Below, in pieces: positions 1 through 6,816 of a stretch of DNA of 44,635 bases. The notes under the pieces were generated by a model. It had not been told where the DNA came from, searched no databases, and was given only the letters and a program-made list of their open reading frames with translations. The first letter of the stretch is position 1; each line of letters opens with the position of its first letter. Position numbers and translations under genes: made by a program. The stretch is from Bacteroidota bacterium (GTDB taxonomy: Bacteria; Bacteroidota; Bacteroidia; Chitinophagales; Chitinophagaceae): the NCBI GenBank assembly GCA_018266555.1, contig JAFEAF010000020.1, forward strand, positions 274 to 44,908, given 5' to 3'.

Positions 1-1
1 T

Positions 2-190
2 GATGTTCCTTTCTGGAGTTATTTTTGTCAGATCAGTGATTCCACTACTTCTTATGGTTCCTACTCGGGGGCAGTGCCCAATGAAAAAATTACCTGGGGA
101 AAATTGGATATTCACACTCCTAAATACATAATTGAAAGTGATGCTACCATTGTGGCACCACTCATTTTTGCCTGGATTTTGGGCTGGTAA
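2..190 (+). CDS. C-terminal fragment of an unrecognised protein
   Basis: An open frame enters from the left edge and ends at a TAA at 188-190, giving 62 codons of the C-terminus. The translation starts DVPFWSYFCQISDSTTSYGS and finishes with a short hydrophobic stretch ending APLIFAWILGW. I do not recognise the family. The frame is supported by the stop codon being followed within 8 bases by a strong rho-independent terminator reading the same way. The gene is convergent with the M28 peptidase gene to its right. Confidence 0.55.
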   Translation, partial: DVPFWSYFCQISDSTTSYGSYSGAVPNEKITWGKLDIHTPKYIIESDATIVAPLIFAWILGW

Positions 191-197
191 AAATATA

Positions 198-223
198 CCC
201 CGTCATTTTTGTTGACGGGGTTT
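198..223 (+). terminator. Rho-independent terminator of the left-edge gene
   Basis: A perfect 8-bp stem, CCCCGTCA (198-205) pairing with TGACGGGG (213-220), closes a 7-nt T-rich loop and is followed by TTT. It lies 8 bases after the stop codon of the partial rightward gene. Confidence 0.75.
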
Positions 224-334
224 GCATATATGAAGAAAGGTAAGGATCAAGTTTTCAGAGCAGTATTTCAAGGGTACAGCATCACATACTTCATAGACGG
301 TGAATAGACCTGAAAAGTTGCTTTTGGTTTAAAA

Positions 335-366
335 GAAAGAAAAAATTTCTTCAATGATGAAGAAAT
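335..366 (-). terminator. Probable AT-rich terminator of the M28 peptidase gene
   Basis: Read leftward, an 8-bp perfect stem (366-359 with 352-345, loop of 6) is followed by a run of T residues. It begins 26 bases past the stop codon of the M28 gene. The stem has only two G-C pairs, so it is weak, but its place in a convergent gap fits. Confidence 0.5.
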
Positions 367-392
367 GTTAAAAAATATTTCTCTGACTGAAT

Positions 393-1907
393 TTATCTTG
401 AAGGAATATCCAGCTTTAAATCCCGTTTCAGCATATCATCTCGGTTGGCCATATCCCATGCAGTATAAAAAACTAATTGTGCCCGTTTTGTCAGCAAATC
501 GTAATTAATCTTATCAGGCGTATCAGTAGGCCGGTGATAATCGGGCGCCAACATTCCATCAAAATAAAAAATAATCGGTACGCCTTTGCGGGCAAAATTG
601 TAATGATCGCTGCGGAAATAAATGCGGTTGGGATCTTTGGGATCATTGAATTTATAATCCAACTCCAGCTTTGTAAATTTTTTATTAACTGATTCGGAAA
701 TTGTCCTCAGGTCGGTGCTTAATTTATCATCACCAACAACATAAACGTAGTTATTCGGATTACCATTTTTACGGCTGGTATCAATGCGGCCGATCATGTC
801 AATGTTTAAATCAACAGTAGTTTTATTTAAAGGAAATACAGGATGATCCGTGTAATAGGCAGAACCCCATAATCCCTTTTCTTCACCACTGACGGTCATA
901 AATACCATGGTGCGGCGGGGTCCCTTACCCTCTTTTTTTGCATTGGCAAATGCTTGTGCTATTTCTAAAACACTTACAGTGCCTGATCCGTCATCATCGG
1001 CACCATAATAAATTACAGTATCCCTTTTTCCAAGATGATCATAGTGCCCTGTTACAAAAACATATTGATCTTTCAGGTCTGTACCCTCCACTACGCCCAA
1101 TACATCACTACTTACCAAATGAAGTGTAACTTTATTAAAATTCAACAGTAGATTGGCATCATATGTTTTTGATTGAATATTACCAGACTTAGCAGCATCA
1201 TAATCAGGCCCCATGATGGCTCTGGCTATTTCTTCAGAAACAGTGAACTGATTGGGGCGAATCATCGGGTGATAAGCGTTCACATACATATTCCCCTTAG
1301 GATTTGTTTTGGTCAGGCGGGGAAAATTAGTACCGATCACCATTATTGCAACAGCGCCGTTTTTTTGCGCAGCATCCGCTTTTGCAAAGAATCCACCGAA
1401 GCGACCTCCGGAACCCCTGCCCCCCTGCGGCTGTCCGCCCAGCATCAATACTACCTTTCCCCTTACATCCAATCCCTTGTAATCATCATGTGTGGAATCG
1501 CTATTCCCGTTACCTACGAATACCACTTCCGAAAATCGGTAAGTGGCATTATTACTCTGTCCCACATTTACTGAAAAATCTTTGTCCAGTTCGTAGGGTT
1601 TTCCATTCACTTCTACTTCGGTATTGATCAGTGAATCTTCAAATACATCATAGTGCAACTGGAATTGCCCGTGATTTCCCGGTTCCAGCCCGAAAGATTT
1701 AAATTGATCTTCAATGTAAGCTGCTGCTCTTTTTTGTCCCGGCCTGGCAGTTTCCCTTCCTTCCATTTCTTTGGAAGCTACAATATAAAGCCGTTGCTTC
1801 ATATCTTCCGCTGTGATGGTGTTTGCGTATGTTGTAGCAGGATTTTTTTTCTGTGCTACTGCAACAACAGTGACGCATGTTAAAAAAATAAATAAAAATT
1901 TTTTCAT
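393..1907 (-). CDS. Secreted M28 family zinc metallopeptidase
   Basis: Probable exported aminopeptidase or carboxypeptidase of family M28 acting in the periplasm or at the surface. The 504-residue protein starts with a signal peptide (residues 1-18, ending VAVAQ). A protease-associated-like region lies at about 100-270, before the peptidase domain. Expected metal ligands are visible: H288 in GHYDHLG, the bridging Asp in GADDDGSG (304-306), E343 with catalytic E342 in SGEEKG, D370 in DMIGR and H435 in RSDHYNF. All are present, so the enzyme should be active. Substrate specificity cannot be read from sequence. It is 96 bases downstream of rpiB on the same strand but has its own -7 promoter element at 1941-1934. 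The ATG at 1907 places the signal peptide at the N-terminus. Confidence 0.93.
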   Translation of the reverse strand: MKKFLFIFLTCVTVVAVAQKKNPATTYANTITAEDMKQRLYIVASKEMEGRETARPGQKRAAAYIEDQFKSFGLEPGNHGQFQLHYDVFEDSLINTEVEVNGKPYELDKDFSVNVGQSNNATYRFSEVVFVGNGNSDSTHDDYKGLDVRGKVVLMLGGQPQGGRGSGGRFGGFFAKADAAQKNGAVAIMVIGTNFPRLTKTNPKGNMYVNAYHPMIRPNQFTVSEEIARAIMGPDYDAAKSGNIQSKTYDANLLLNFNKVTLHLVSSDVLGVVEGTDLKDQYVFVTGHYDHLGKRDTVIYYGADDDGSGTVSVLEIAQAFANAKKEGKGPRRTMVFMTVSGEEKGLWGSAYYTDHPVFPLNKTTVDLNIDMIGRIDTSRKNGNPNNYVYVVGDDKLSTDLRTISESVNKKFTKLELDYKFNDPKDPNRIYFRSDHYNFARKGVPIIFYFDGMLAPDYHRPTDTPDKINYDLLTKRAQLVFYTAWDMANRDDMLKRDLKLDIPSR

Positions 1908-1933
1908 GTGAGTGATTTTAAAATAAGTTATTT

Positions 1934-1941
1934 CAAACTTA
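1934..1941 (-). promoter_or_regulatory. Bacteroidota -7 element upstream of the M28 gene
   Basis: TAAGTTTG on the minus strand is a perfect match to TAnnTTTG, 26 bases before the start codon. I see no clear TTG at the -33 spacing. Confidence 0.5.
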
Positions 1942-2003
1942 AAGCAATTAAGTTAGTGCAGCACTGTAAATTGATAAACGGCAGGTGATATTATGATAAT
2001 ACT

Positions 2004-2459
2004 TCAGGAGCAGCCGATCTTTTGTACCCGGCGTTGGTGGCGGCCGCCTTCAAATTTCGTATTCATGAAAATGTCCACCATTTTTTCAGCATCACCTTCC
2101 CGGACAAACCGGGCCGGTATGCAGATTATATTGGCATCATTATGTTCTCTTGCGAGCTTAGATAATTCCTCGCCCCAGCAGATAGCAGCCCGAACCCCCT
2201 GATGTTTGTTGGCAGTAATGGCCACTCCATTTCCGCTGCCACAAATTAAAATTCCAAAAGCAGCTTCCCTGTTTTCAATGGCTAATGCTACAGGATGAGC
2301 ATAATCAGGATAATCTACAGAATCTCTGGAATGAGTACCATAATCATGATAAGCAAATCCTTTGCCTTCCAGAAAAGATATCAGGTCTTCTTTGTAATCA
2401 AATCCTGCATGATCGCTGCCAATGGCAATCGGCTTACTCAAATCAAAAGAAGAGGACAT
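2004..2459 (-). CDS. rpiB: Ribose-5-phosphate isomerase B
   Basis: Interconverts ribulose 5-phosphate and ribose 5-phosphate in the non-oxidative pentose phosphate pathway (cytoplasm). At 151 residues it matches the usual RpiB length. Family motifs are intact: SDHAG at 15-19, YPDYA near 50, the CGSGNG loop with the catalytic Cys at 73, H106 in REHNDAN, and a basic phosphate-binding RHQRR near the C-terminus (140-144). Related LacAB/RpiB proteins can act on other sugar phosphates such as allose 6-phosphate, but there is no sugar operon here, so the housekeeping role is most likely. It lies 80 bases downstream of tatC on the same strand. Confidence 0.95.
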   Translation of the reverse strand: MSSSFDLSKPIAIGSDHAGFDYKEDLISFLEGKGFAYHDYGTHSRDSVDYPDYAHPVALAIENREAAFGILICGSGNGVAITANKHQGVRAAICWGEELSKLAREHNDANIICIPARFVREGDAEKMVDIFMNTKFEGGRHQRRVQKIGCS

Positions 2460-2539
2460 AAGAAAAAATTTAAATGCAATTCAGAATAAAAACCTGCTGT
2501 AAAGTTACATAACTACCGACTCCAGACTCGGAACTTTTT

Positions 2540-3397
2540 TTAACTCCATTCTTCTTTTGCTTCTTCCTCCTGTCGCTTATTGATGCGGCTTGCCAGTGCA
2601 ATACTTGCTTCATACAACGCATACAGTGGAATAGTGACAATCATCAGGCTGAAAGGATCTGTAGAAGGAGTGATGATTGCAGCAGCGGTAATGAGAATGA
2701 CAAATGCATGACGGCGATATTTTTTTAAAAATTTAGCTTTTAAAAAACCAATCTTGGCCAATAATGAAACCAATAAAGGCATTTGAAACAACACCCCGAT
2801 ACCTACGGTTGTGTACACCAGGTTTTCAACATAATCAGAAAATGTAGGCATGATGGTGATCATCGGGCTTAGCTTGTAGCTGAAATAGAAATTGACCATG
2901 AAGGGTGTGAGGATATAATAACCAAAAGCCACACCGAGAAAAAACAGGAAAGACACCCAGAAAATAACGCCCCTTGTCCTTTTTATTTCTTTTTGGGACA
3001 AAGCCGGCTTTACAAAACGCCAAAACTCCCAGAATACATAAGGGAAAGTAATGATAAATCCACCAACGAATGCGACCGTAAATGTGGTCACAAACTGCTC
3101 GGTCATAGCAGTTGCAATAAATTGAGCTTTCACTGCTCCGAAGCAAAGAGTATCCCCTAAGCCAAAGAAATGACCCATTTTGCAAAACCACGAATAGGTG
3201 ATGAAATTATCATGAGCCGGGCCCAGTAAAATTTTGTCTACTACAAAATTCGCATAAATGAATACAATGATGGCGCCTATCAAAATAGCAATCACAGCCC
3301 GGATCAAATGCCAGCGCAATTCCTCCAGGTGATCAATAAATGACATTTCCGCTTGCGGATCTTTATTTCTCTTTTTGAAAAAATCCATCAATGCCAT
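2540..3397 (-). CDS. tatC: Sec-independent protein translocase TatC
   Basis: Inner-membrane core of the twin-arginine translocase, which recognises RR signal peptides and exports folded proteins. The 285-residue protein has the cytoplasmic N-terminal signature FIDHLEELRWHL (20-31), the FxxEFWRFVKPAL motif (122-133), FQMP (204-207) and the late ITPSTDPFS loop (about 242-250). Six hydrophobic segments can be traced. The C-terminus is a charged tail rich in Glu and Lys. No tatA/E homologue is visible in this window, so the partner subunit must be encoded elsewhere. The ATG at 3397 is preceded by a -7 element; a second ATG three codons in (3388) is possible. Confidence 0.96.
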   Translation of the reverse strand: MALMDFFKKRNKDPQAEMSFIDHLEELRWHLIRAVIAILIGAIIVFIYANFVVDKILLGPAHDNFITYSWFCKMGHFFGLGDTLCFGAVKAQFIATAMTEQFVTTFTVAFVGGFIITFPYVFWEFWRFVKPALSQKEIKRTRGVIFWVSFLFFLGVAFGYYILTPFMVNFYFSYKLSPMITIMPTFSDYVENLVYTTVGIGVLFQMPLLVSLLAKIGFLKAKFLKKYRRHAFVILITAAAIITPSTDPFSLMIVTIPLYALYEASIALASRINKRQEEEAKEEWS

Positions 3398-3418
3398 CAG
3401 GACTAAAAATTAAGGGTG

Positions 3419-3426
3419 CAAAGATA
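3419..3426 (-). promoter_or_regulatory. Bacteroidota -7 element upstream of tatC
   Basis: TATCTTTG on the minus strand matches TAnnTTTG perfectly, 21 bases before the tatC ATG. Confidence 0.55.
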
Positions 3427-3477
3427 AGAAGGCAAAGTTTTACGGATAGGTTTCATTACTTTAATAGACTGTTACGG

Positions 3478-4725
3478 CTATTTCAACTTTTTCATTTTCA
3501 CCATTTCTATCCGGGTATCTCCAACGCTGATGATTTCAAATTCATAATCATCAATGATGATTCGTTCTTTATGTTTTGGGATGGTTTCCGTATAGTTTAT
3601 AATATAACCGGATAGGGTTTCAGATTTTTCTCTTGGGAAATCAAAACCATATCTTTCTTCGAGGTAATCCAGTTCTAAACGACCGGAGAAAATATATTCA
3701 TTTTCAGCCACCTGCTTTTCAATGAATTTTTCAATGTCATATTCATCTTTGATATCGCCGAACAATTCTTCCAAAACATCTTCCATGGTGATGATTCCTG
3801 CCGTTCCGCCAAACTCATCCACCACCCAGGCAATACTTTTCCGTTCCCGGCTGAATTTACTGATCAGGTCGCTGGCGCTCATACTTTCGGGAACTGCCGG
3901 TATCGGAAGTAAAATGGTTTCAACTGAAGCCGGTTTTTGAAATAAGTCCAATTGGTGAATATATCCTGCGATATGATCTATATCATTTTTAAAAACAACT
4001 AATTTGCTGAGTTTAGTTTCGGAAAATTTTTTTTGTACCTCTTCCATCGAAGATCGGATATCCAGGCCCACGACTTCTTTGCGGGGAACGAGACATTGGC
4101 GAATCCTGATCTTTGGCAATTCCTGTGCATTTTCCAGTAACTGCGTATTGCGCTCCTGTTTTTCTTCATCAATGCTTTGCTGAAAAAGATTTTTCAGGTC
4201 ACTGCGCTTGAATGCTTCTTTGGTTTTATCCAGGCGAATATTGAAAATATATTTAAGCATCCATTCTGAAAGCTGTATCAGACCGGAAGCCAGCGGGTAA
4301 AACATCTGGTAAAAAAAATCCGTGACATAGGCCAGCCTGCTCAACATAACAGTGCTTCTGGCACGGAAAATGGCACGGGGAATAAACTCAGTGAATACTA
4401 AAACTATAAAAGTGGCGATGGTTATTTCCACCAGGATATGAACAAGGTTGGAGCCAACATTCAGGTAATGCCATATAGGGCGCAGCACCGTACTGATCTG
4501 CAACCCGAGAAAGACCAGGAATATATTAAAGCCGATCAGTGTGGTACCCAGAAAGCGGGCAGGTGATTCTACAAATCGGTCAAGTATCTGGCCGCTCATA
4601 CCACCTTGCTTTTTGCGAAGCTCAATATTTAAACGATTGGCGCTGTAAAACGCCATTTCAATACCGGCAAAAAACCCCATTAGTAGCAAAGTCAGTACAA
4701 ACCATGTTATCGTTTTCCAATCCAT
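3478..4725 (-). CDS. CNNM/CorC-HlyC-type membrane protein with paired CBS domains
   Basis: A 415-residue membrane protein with an N-terminal DUF21 (CNNM) transmembrane region (about 1-195), a pair of CBS domains (about 205-330) and a C-terminal CorC/HlyC domain (about 340-412). The family signature VVDEFGGTAG is at 301-310, followed by TMEDVLEELFGDI. Members are linked to Mg/Co efflux or Mg homeostasis and are often misnamed hemolysins. Bacteroidota also carry GldE, a gliding-associated member of this architecture, but the usual gldD/ssb/mutY neighbours are not here, so I do not use that name. It lies 80 bases upstream of tatC on the same strand. Confidence 0.88.
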   Translation of the reverse strand: MDWKTITWFVLTLLLMGFFAGIEMAFYSANRLNIELRKKQGGMSGQILDRFVESPARFLGTTLIGFNIFLVFLGLQISTVLRPIWHYLNVGSNLVHILVEITIATFIVLVFTEFIPRAIFRARSTVMLSRLAYVTDFFYQMFYPLASGLIQLSEWMLKYIFNIRLDKTKEAFKRSDLKNLFQQSIDEEKQERNTQLLENAQELPKIRIRQCLVPRKEVVGLDIRSSMEEVQKKFSETKLSKLVVFKNDIDHIAGYIHQLDLFQKPASVETILLPIPAVPESMSASDLISKFSRERKSIAWVVDEFGGTAGIITMEDVLEELFGDIKDEYDIEKFIEKQVAENEYIFSGRLELDYLEERYGFDFPREKSETLSGYIINYTETIPKHKERIIIDDYEFEIISVGDTRIEMVKMKKLK

Positions 4726-4815
4726 TATGCAGTAAAGATAAAGAGAGTTTATTGATGGAGTATTGTAGATATACTTAGCAAAATATACAATGATAACTTA
4801 AGATTACAGGATTGC

Positions 4816-5391
4816 TTAATTCAAAAACTTTTTAACGAAAACCGCTGCTTCCCAGCAAGCCTTTTCCAGGTTTTCATTAATGATGATGTGGTCAAACTGG
4901 TCGTGAAAAGATAATTCATAAGCGGATTTATTTAGCCTTGCCTGCAAGGACTCGGCAGATTCGGTGCCTCTTGATTCAAGCCTTTTTTTTAATTCATCAA
5001 TGGATGGCGGCTGAATAAAAAGCGATAAGCAATGATCCCGGTATTGTTGCTGCACATGGATGGCGCCTTTGACATCAATATCAAGCAGTGGAAATTTATT
5101 ATCATTCCAGATGCGATATAGTTCGCTTTTTAATGTGCCGTAATATTTTCCTTCATATACCATTTCCCATTCGGCAAACTCGTCATTTTGAATCCTTCGG
5201 CGGAATTCTTCCATGCTGATGAAATAATAATCTTTTCCTTCTTGTTCATAACTCCTCGGCCTGCGGGTAGCAGCGGATACGGAAAAAGCCAGTTGTTCAG
5301 GAAATGTTTGCAACAAATATTTTGTAATTGAAGTTTTTCCGGCGCCGGAGGGGGCAGTGATGATAATGATTTTGTGGCTGGAAGAATTCAT
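4816..5391 (-). CDS. gmk: Guanylate kinase
   Basis: Phosphorylates GMP to GDP with ATP, an essential cytoplasmic step in guanine nucleotide synthesis. The chosen 191-residue product has the Walker A loop APSGAGKTS (13-21), the GMP-binding segment with TRRPRSYEQEGKDYYF (42-57), YYGT (83-86) and LLDIDVKGA (102-110). An in-frame TTG at 5409 would add six residues. I reject it because that TTG lies inside a perfect -7 promoter element, so the ATG at 5391 is the first usable start. In many Bacteroidota gmk sits beside yicC; here yicC is about 38 kb away. Confidence 0.95.
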   Translation of the reverse strand: MNSSSHKIIIITAPSGAGKTSITKYLLQTFPEQLAFSVSAATRRPRSYEQEGKDYYFISMEEFRRRIQNDEFAEWEMVYEGKYYGTLKSELYRIWNDNKFPLLDIDVKGAIHVQQQYRDHCLSLFIQPPSIDELKKRLESRGTESAESLQARLNKSAYELSFHDQFDHIIINENLEKACWEAAVFVKKFLN

Positions 5392-5691
5392 TTTAAAATG
5401 TAGCGGCAAAAGTAAAGATTAATTGCTGCAAACCCGTGTGCAACATTAATAGAAAAAGAAGTGTTTAATTTTTGTTTACCCGGTTTTTGTAGCACAAATA
5501 ATTTGGCTGAATTTCACTGATGTCCCGGCTCAAAGAGTTTTTGTGTTTTAAAAACCCGGAAGTAATTCCCATTAATGGATTTACTTTTTTAGTTCTAAAA
5601 ACAATGACTCCATTACCTATCTAAACAAGACTTCAAAATGAGAATTTATTGCAGTCTGGAAAGAGCCATGAATAAAAAATAATATATTTTT
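5392..5691. other. Intergenic gap between the aminotransferase gene and gmk
   Basis: This 300-base gap holds the gmk -7 element, a perfect 10-bp palindrome CCATTAATGG at 5569-5578, and otherwise AT-rich sequence. I see no convincing small gene, RNA or terminator hairpin in it. Confidence 0.5.
5407..5414 (-). promoter_or_regulatory. Bacteroidota -7 element upstream of gmk
   Basis: TACTTTTG on the minus strand matches TAnnTTTG and lies 15 bases before the gmk ATG. It settles the start codon because the alternative TTG is part of the element. Confidence 0.6.
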
Positions 5692-6804
5692 TTACCGGAT
5701 CAATTCTTCCAATGCTCCTGCCAGCATGTTCACATGATTATGTGTACAGCTTTCACCCATGATCCCGATACGCCAAAGTTTACCGGCAAAATCACCCAAC
5801 CCACCACCAACTTCAATATTATATTGCTGTAATAATGCACTTCTTATTTTAGCTTCATCCACTCCTGTAGGCAGAAACATGGTATTTAAATTTGGCAGCC
5901 TGTGTTTTTGTTCTACTAAAAACCTGAAGCCCATGGGTTCTAATTTATTTGCCAGGTACTGGTGCACTTCCCTGTGGCGTGCCCAGCGCTTTTCAAGTCC
6001 TTCTTCCAATACCAATCTTAATGATTCATATAAAGCAAATAGTGCTGAAACAGGTGCTGTGTGATGATAAGCTCTTTTTCCTCCACTCCAGTAATTTTTC
6101 ACCAAACTTAAATCGAGAAACCAGCTTTGAACTTTTGTTTTACGGCTTTCAAGTGCCTTTACTGCATTATTAGAAAAACTGACTGGCGACAAACCGGGAG
6201 GAGCACTCAGGCATTTTTGAGAACCGGAGTAAACAGCATCAATGTTCCATTCATCTATTTTTAAGGGGACACCACAATAGGAAGTAACTGCATCTACTAC
6301 CAATAATGCTCCTGCATTATGAACGATGTCACTTATTTCTTCCAATGGTTGCAATGCACCTGTTGATGTTTCAGCATGAACCAATGCCACTAATTTAGGA
6401 TGCGGACATTTGCCTAAAGCACTTTTGATTTGAGAGGGTTCTATTACCTTTCCCCATTCTGAATTTACCTTATGTACTGTAGCGCCACATCGCTCAGCTA
6501 TATCAGCCATCCTGCCACCGAATACACCATTGATACAAATAATACATTCATCACCCGGTTCCAATAAATTTACCAAACAGGTTTCCATTCCTGCACTGCC
6601 GGGAGCTGACACCACAAAAGTGAGTTGGTTTTTTGTCAAAAGTGTTTCCTGTACCATTGCTTTCACCTTATCCATGATCTGTACGAATTCAGGATCCAGG
6701 TGGCCCATCAACGGGCTTGCCATCGCTTTTAAAACTTCCGGGTGTACATCAGAAGGCCCGGGCCCCATAAGTATTCTTTTTGTTGGTGTTAATTTTTCAG
6801 GCAT
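5692..6804 (-). CDS. Class V aminotransferase, alanine/serine-glyoxylate type
   Basis: A PLP-dependent fold-type I aminotransferase of the AGT/SGT/PucG group (370 residues), which typically aminates glyoxylate to glycine using alanine or serine. The start MGPGPSDVHPEVLKAM is characteristic. The cofactor Asp is D171 in VVDAVTS, the Schiff-base Lys is K197 in SGSQKCLSAPPG, and a C-terminal substrate Arg is R345 in WRIGIMG. It follows the FAD/Fe-S oxidoreductase gene by 12 bases on the same strand, so the two are almost certainly co-transcribed. That pairing suggests glyoxylate made by the oxidase is converted to glycine. PucG-type ureidoglycine-glyoxylate activity is an alternative, but no purine-catabolism genes are near. 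Confidence 0.9.
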   Translation of the reverse strand: MPEKLTPTKRILMGPGPSDVHPEVLKAMASPLMGHLDPEFVQIMDKVKAMVQETLLTKNQLTFVVSAPGSAGMETCLVNLLEPGDECIICINGVFGGRMADIAERCGATVHKVNSEWGKVIEPSQIKSALGKCPHPKLVALVHAETSTGALQPLEEISDIVHNAGALLVVDAVTSYCGVPLKIDEWNIDAVYSGSQKCLSAPPGLSPVSFSNNAVKALESRKTKVQSWFLDLSLVKNYWSGGKRAYHHTAPVSALFALYESLRLVLEEGLEKRWARHREVHQYLANKLEPMGFRFLVEQKHRLPNLNTMFLPTGVDEAKIRSALLQQYNIEVGGGLGDFAGKLWRIGIMGESCTHNHVNMLAGALEELIR

Positions 6805-6816
6805 GTTGATTTTATT

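Noticed and set aside
230-307. 25-codon rightward ORF in the first convergent gap
   Set aside because: It lies between two terminators, lacks promoter or homology support and is likely a chance frame.
1173-1574. Open frame of 133 codons opposite the M28 gene
   Set aside because: It lies entirely antisense to a well-supported gene with intact catalytic motifs and shows no recognisable domain.
2501-2540. Hairpin near CCGACTCCAGACTCGG followed by T residues
   Set aside because: The stem has a mismatch and a very small loop, and it reads rightward where there is no gene to terminate.
2835-3191. 118-codon frame inside tatC on the same strand
   Set aside because: It is an alternative reading frame of tatC, whose own frame carries all family motifs; there is no sign of a frameshift.
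3478-4725. Naming the CBS membrane protein GldE
   Set aside because: The architecture matches GldE but is shared by many CorC/HlyC proteins, and the usual gldE neighbours are absent.
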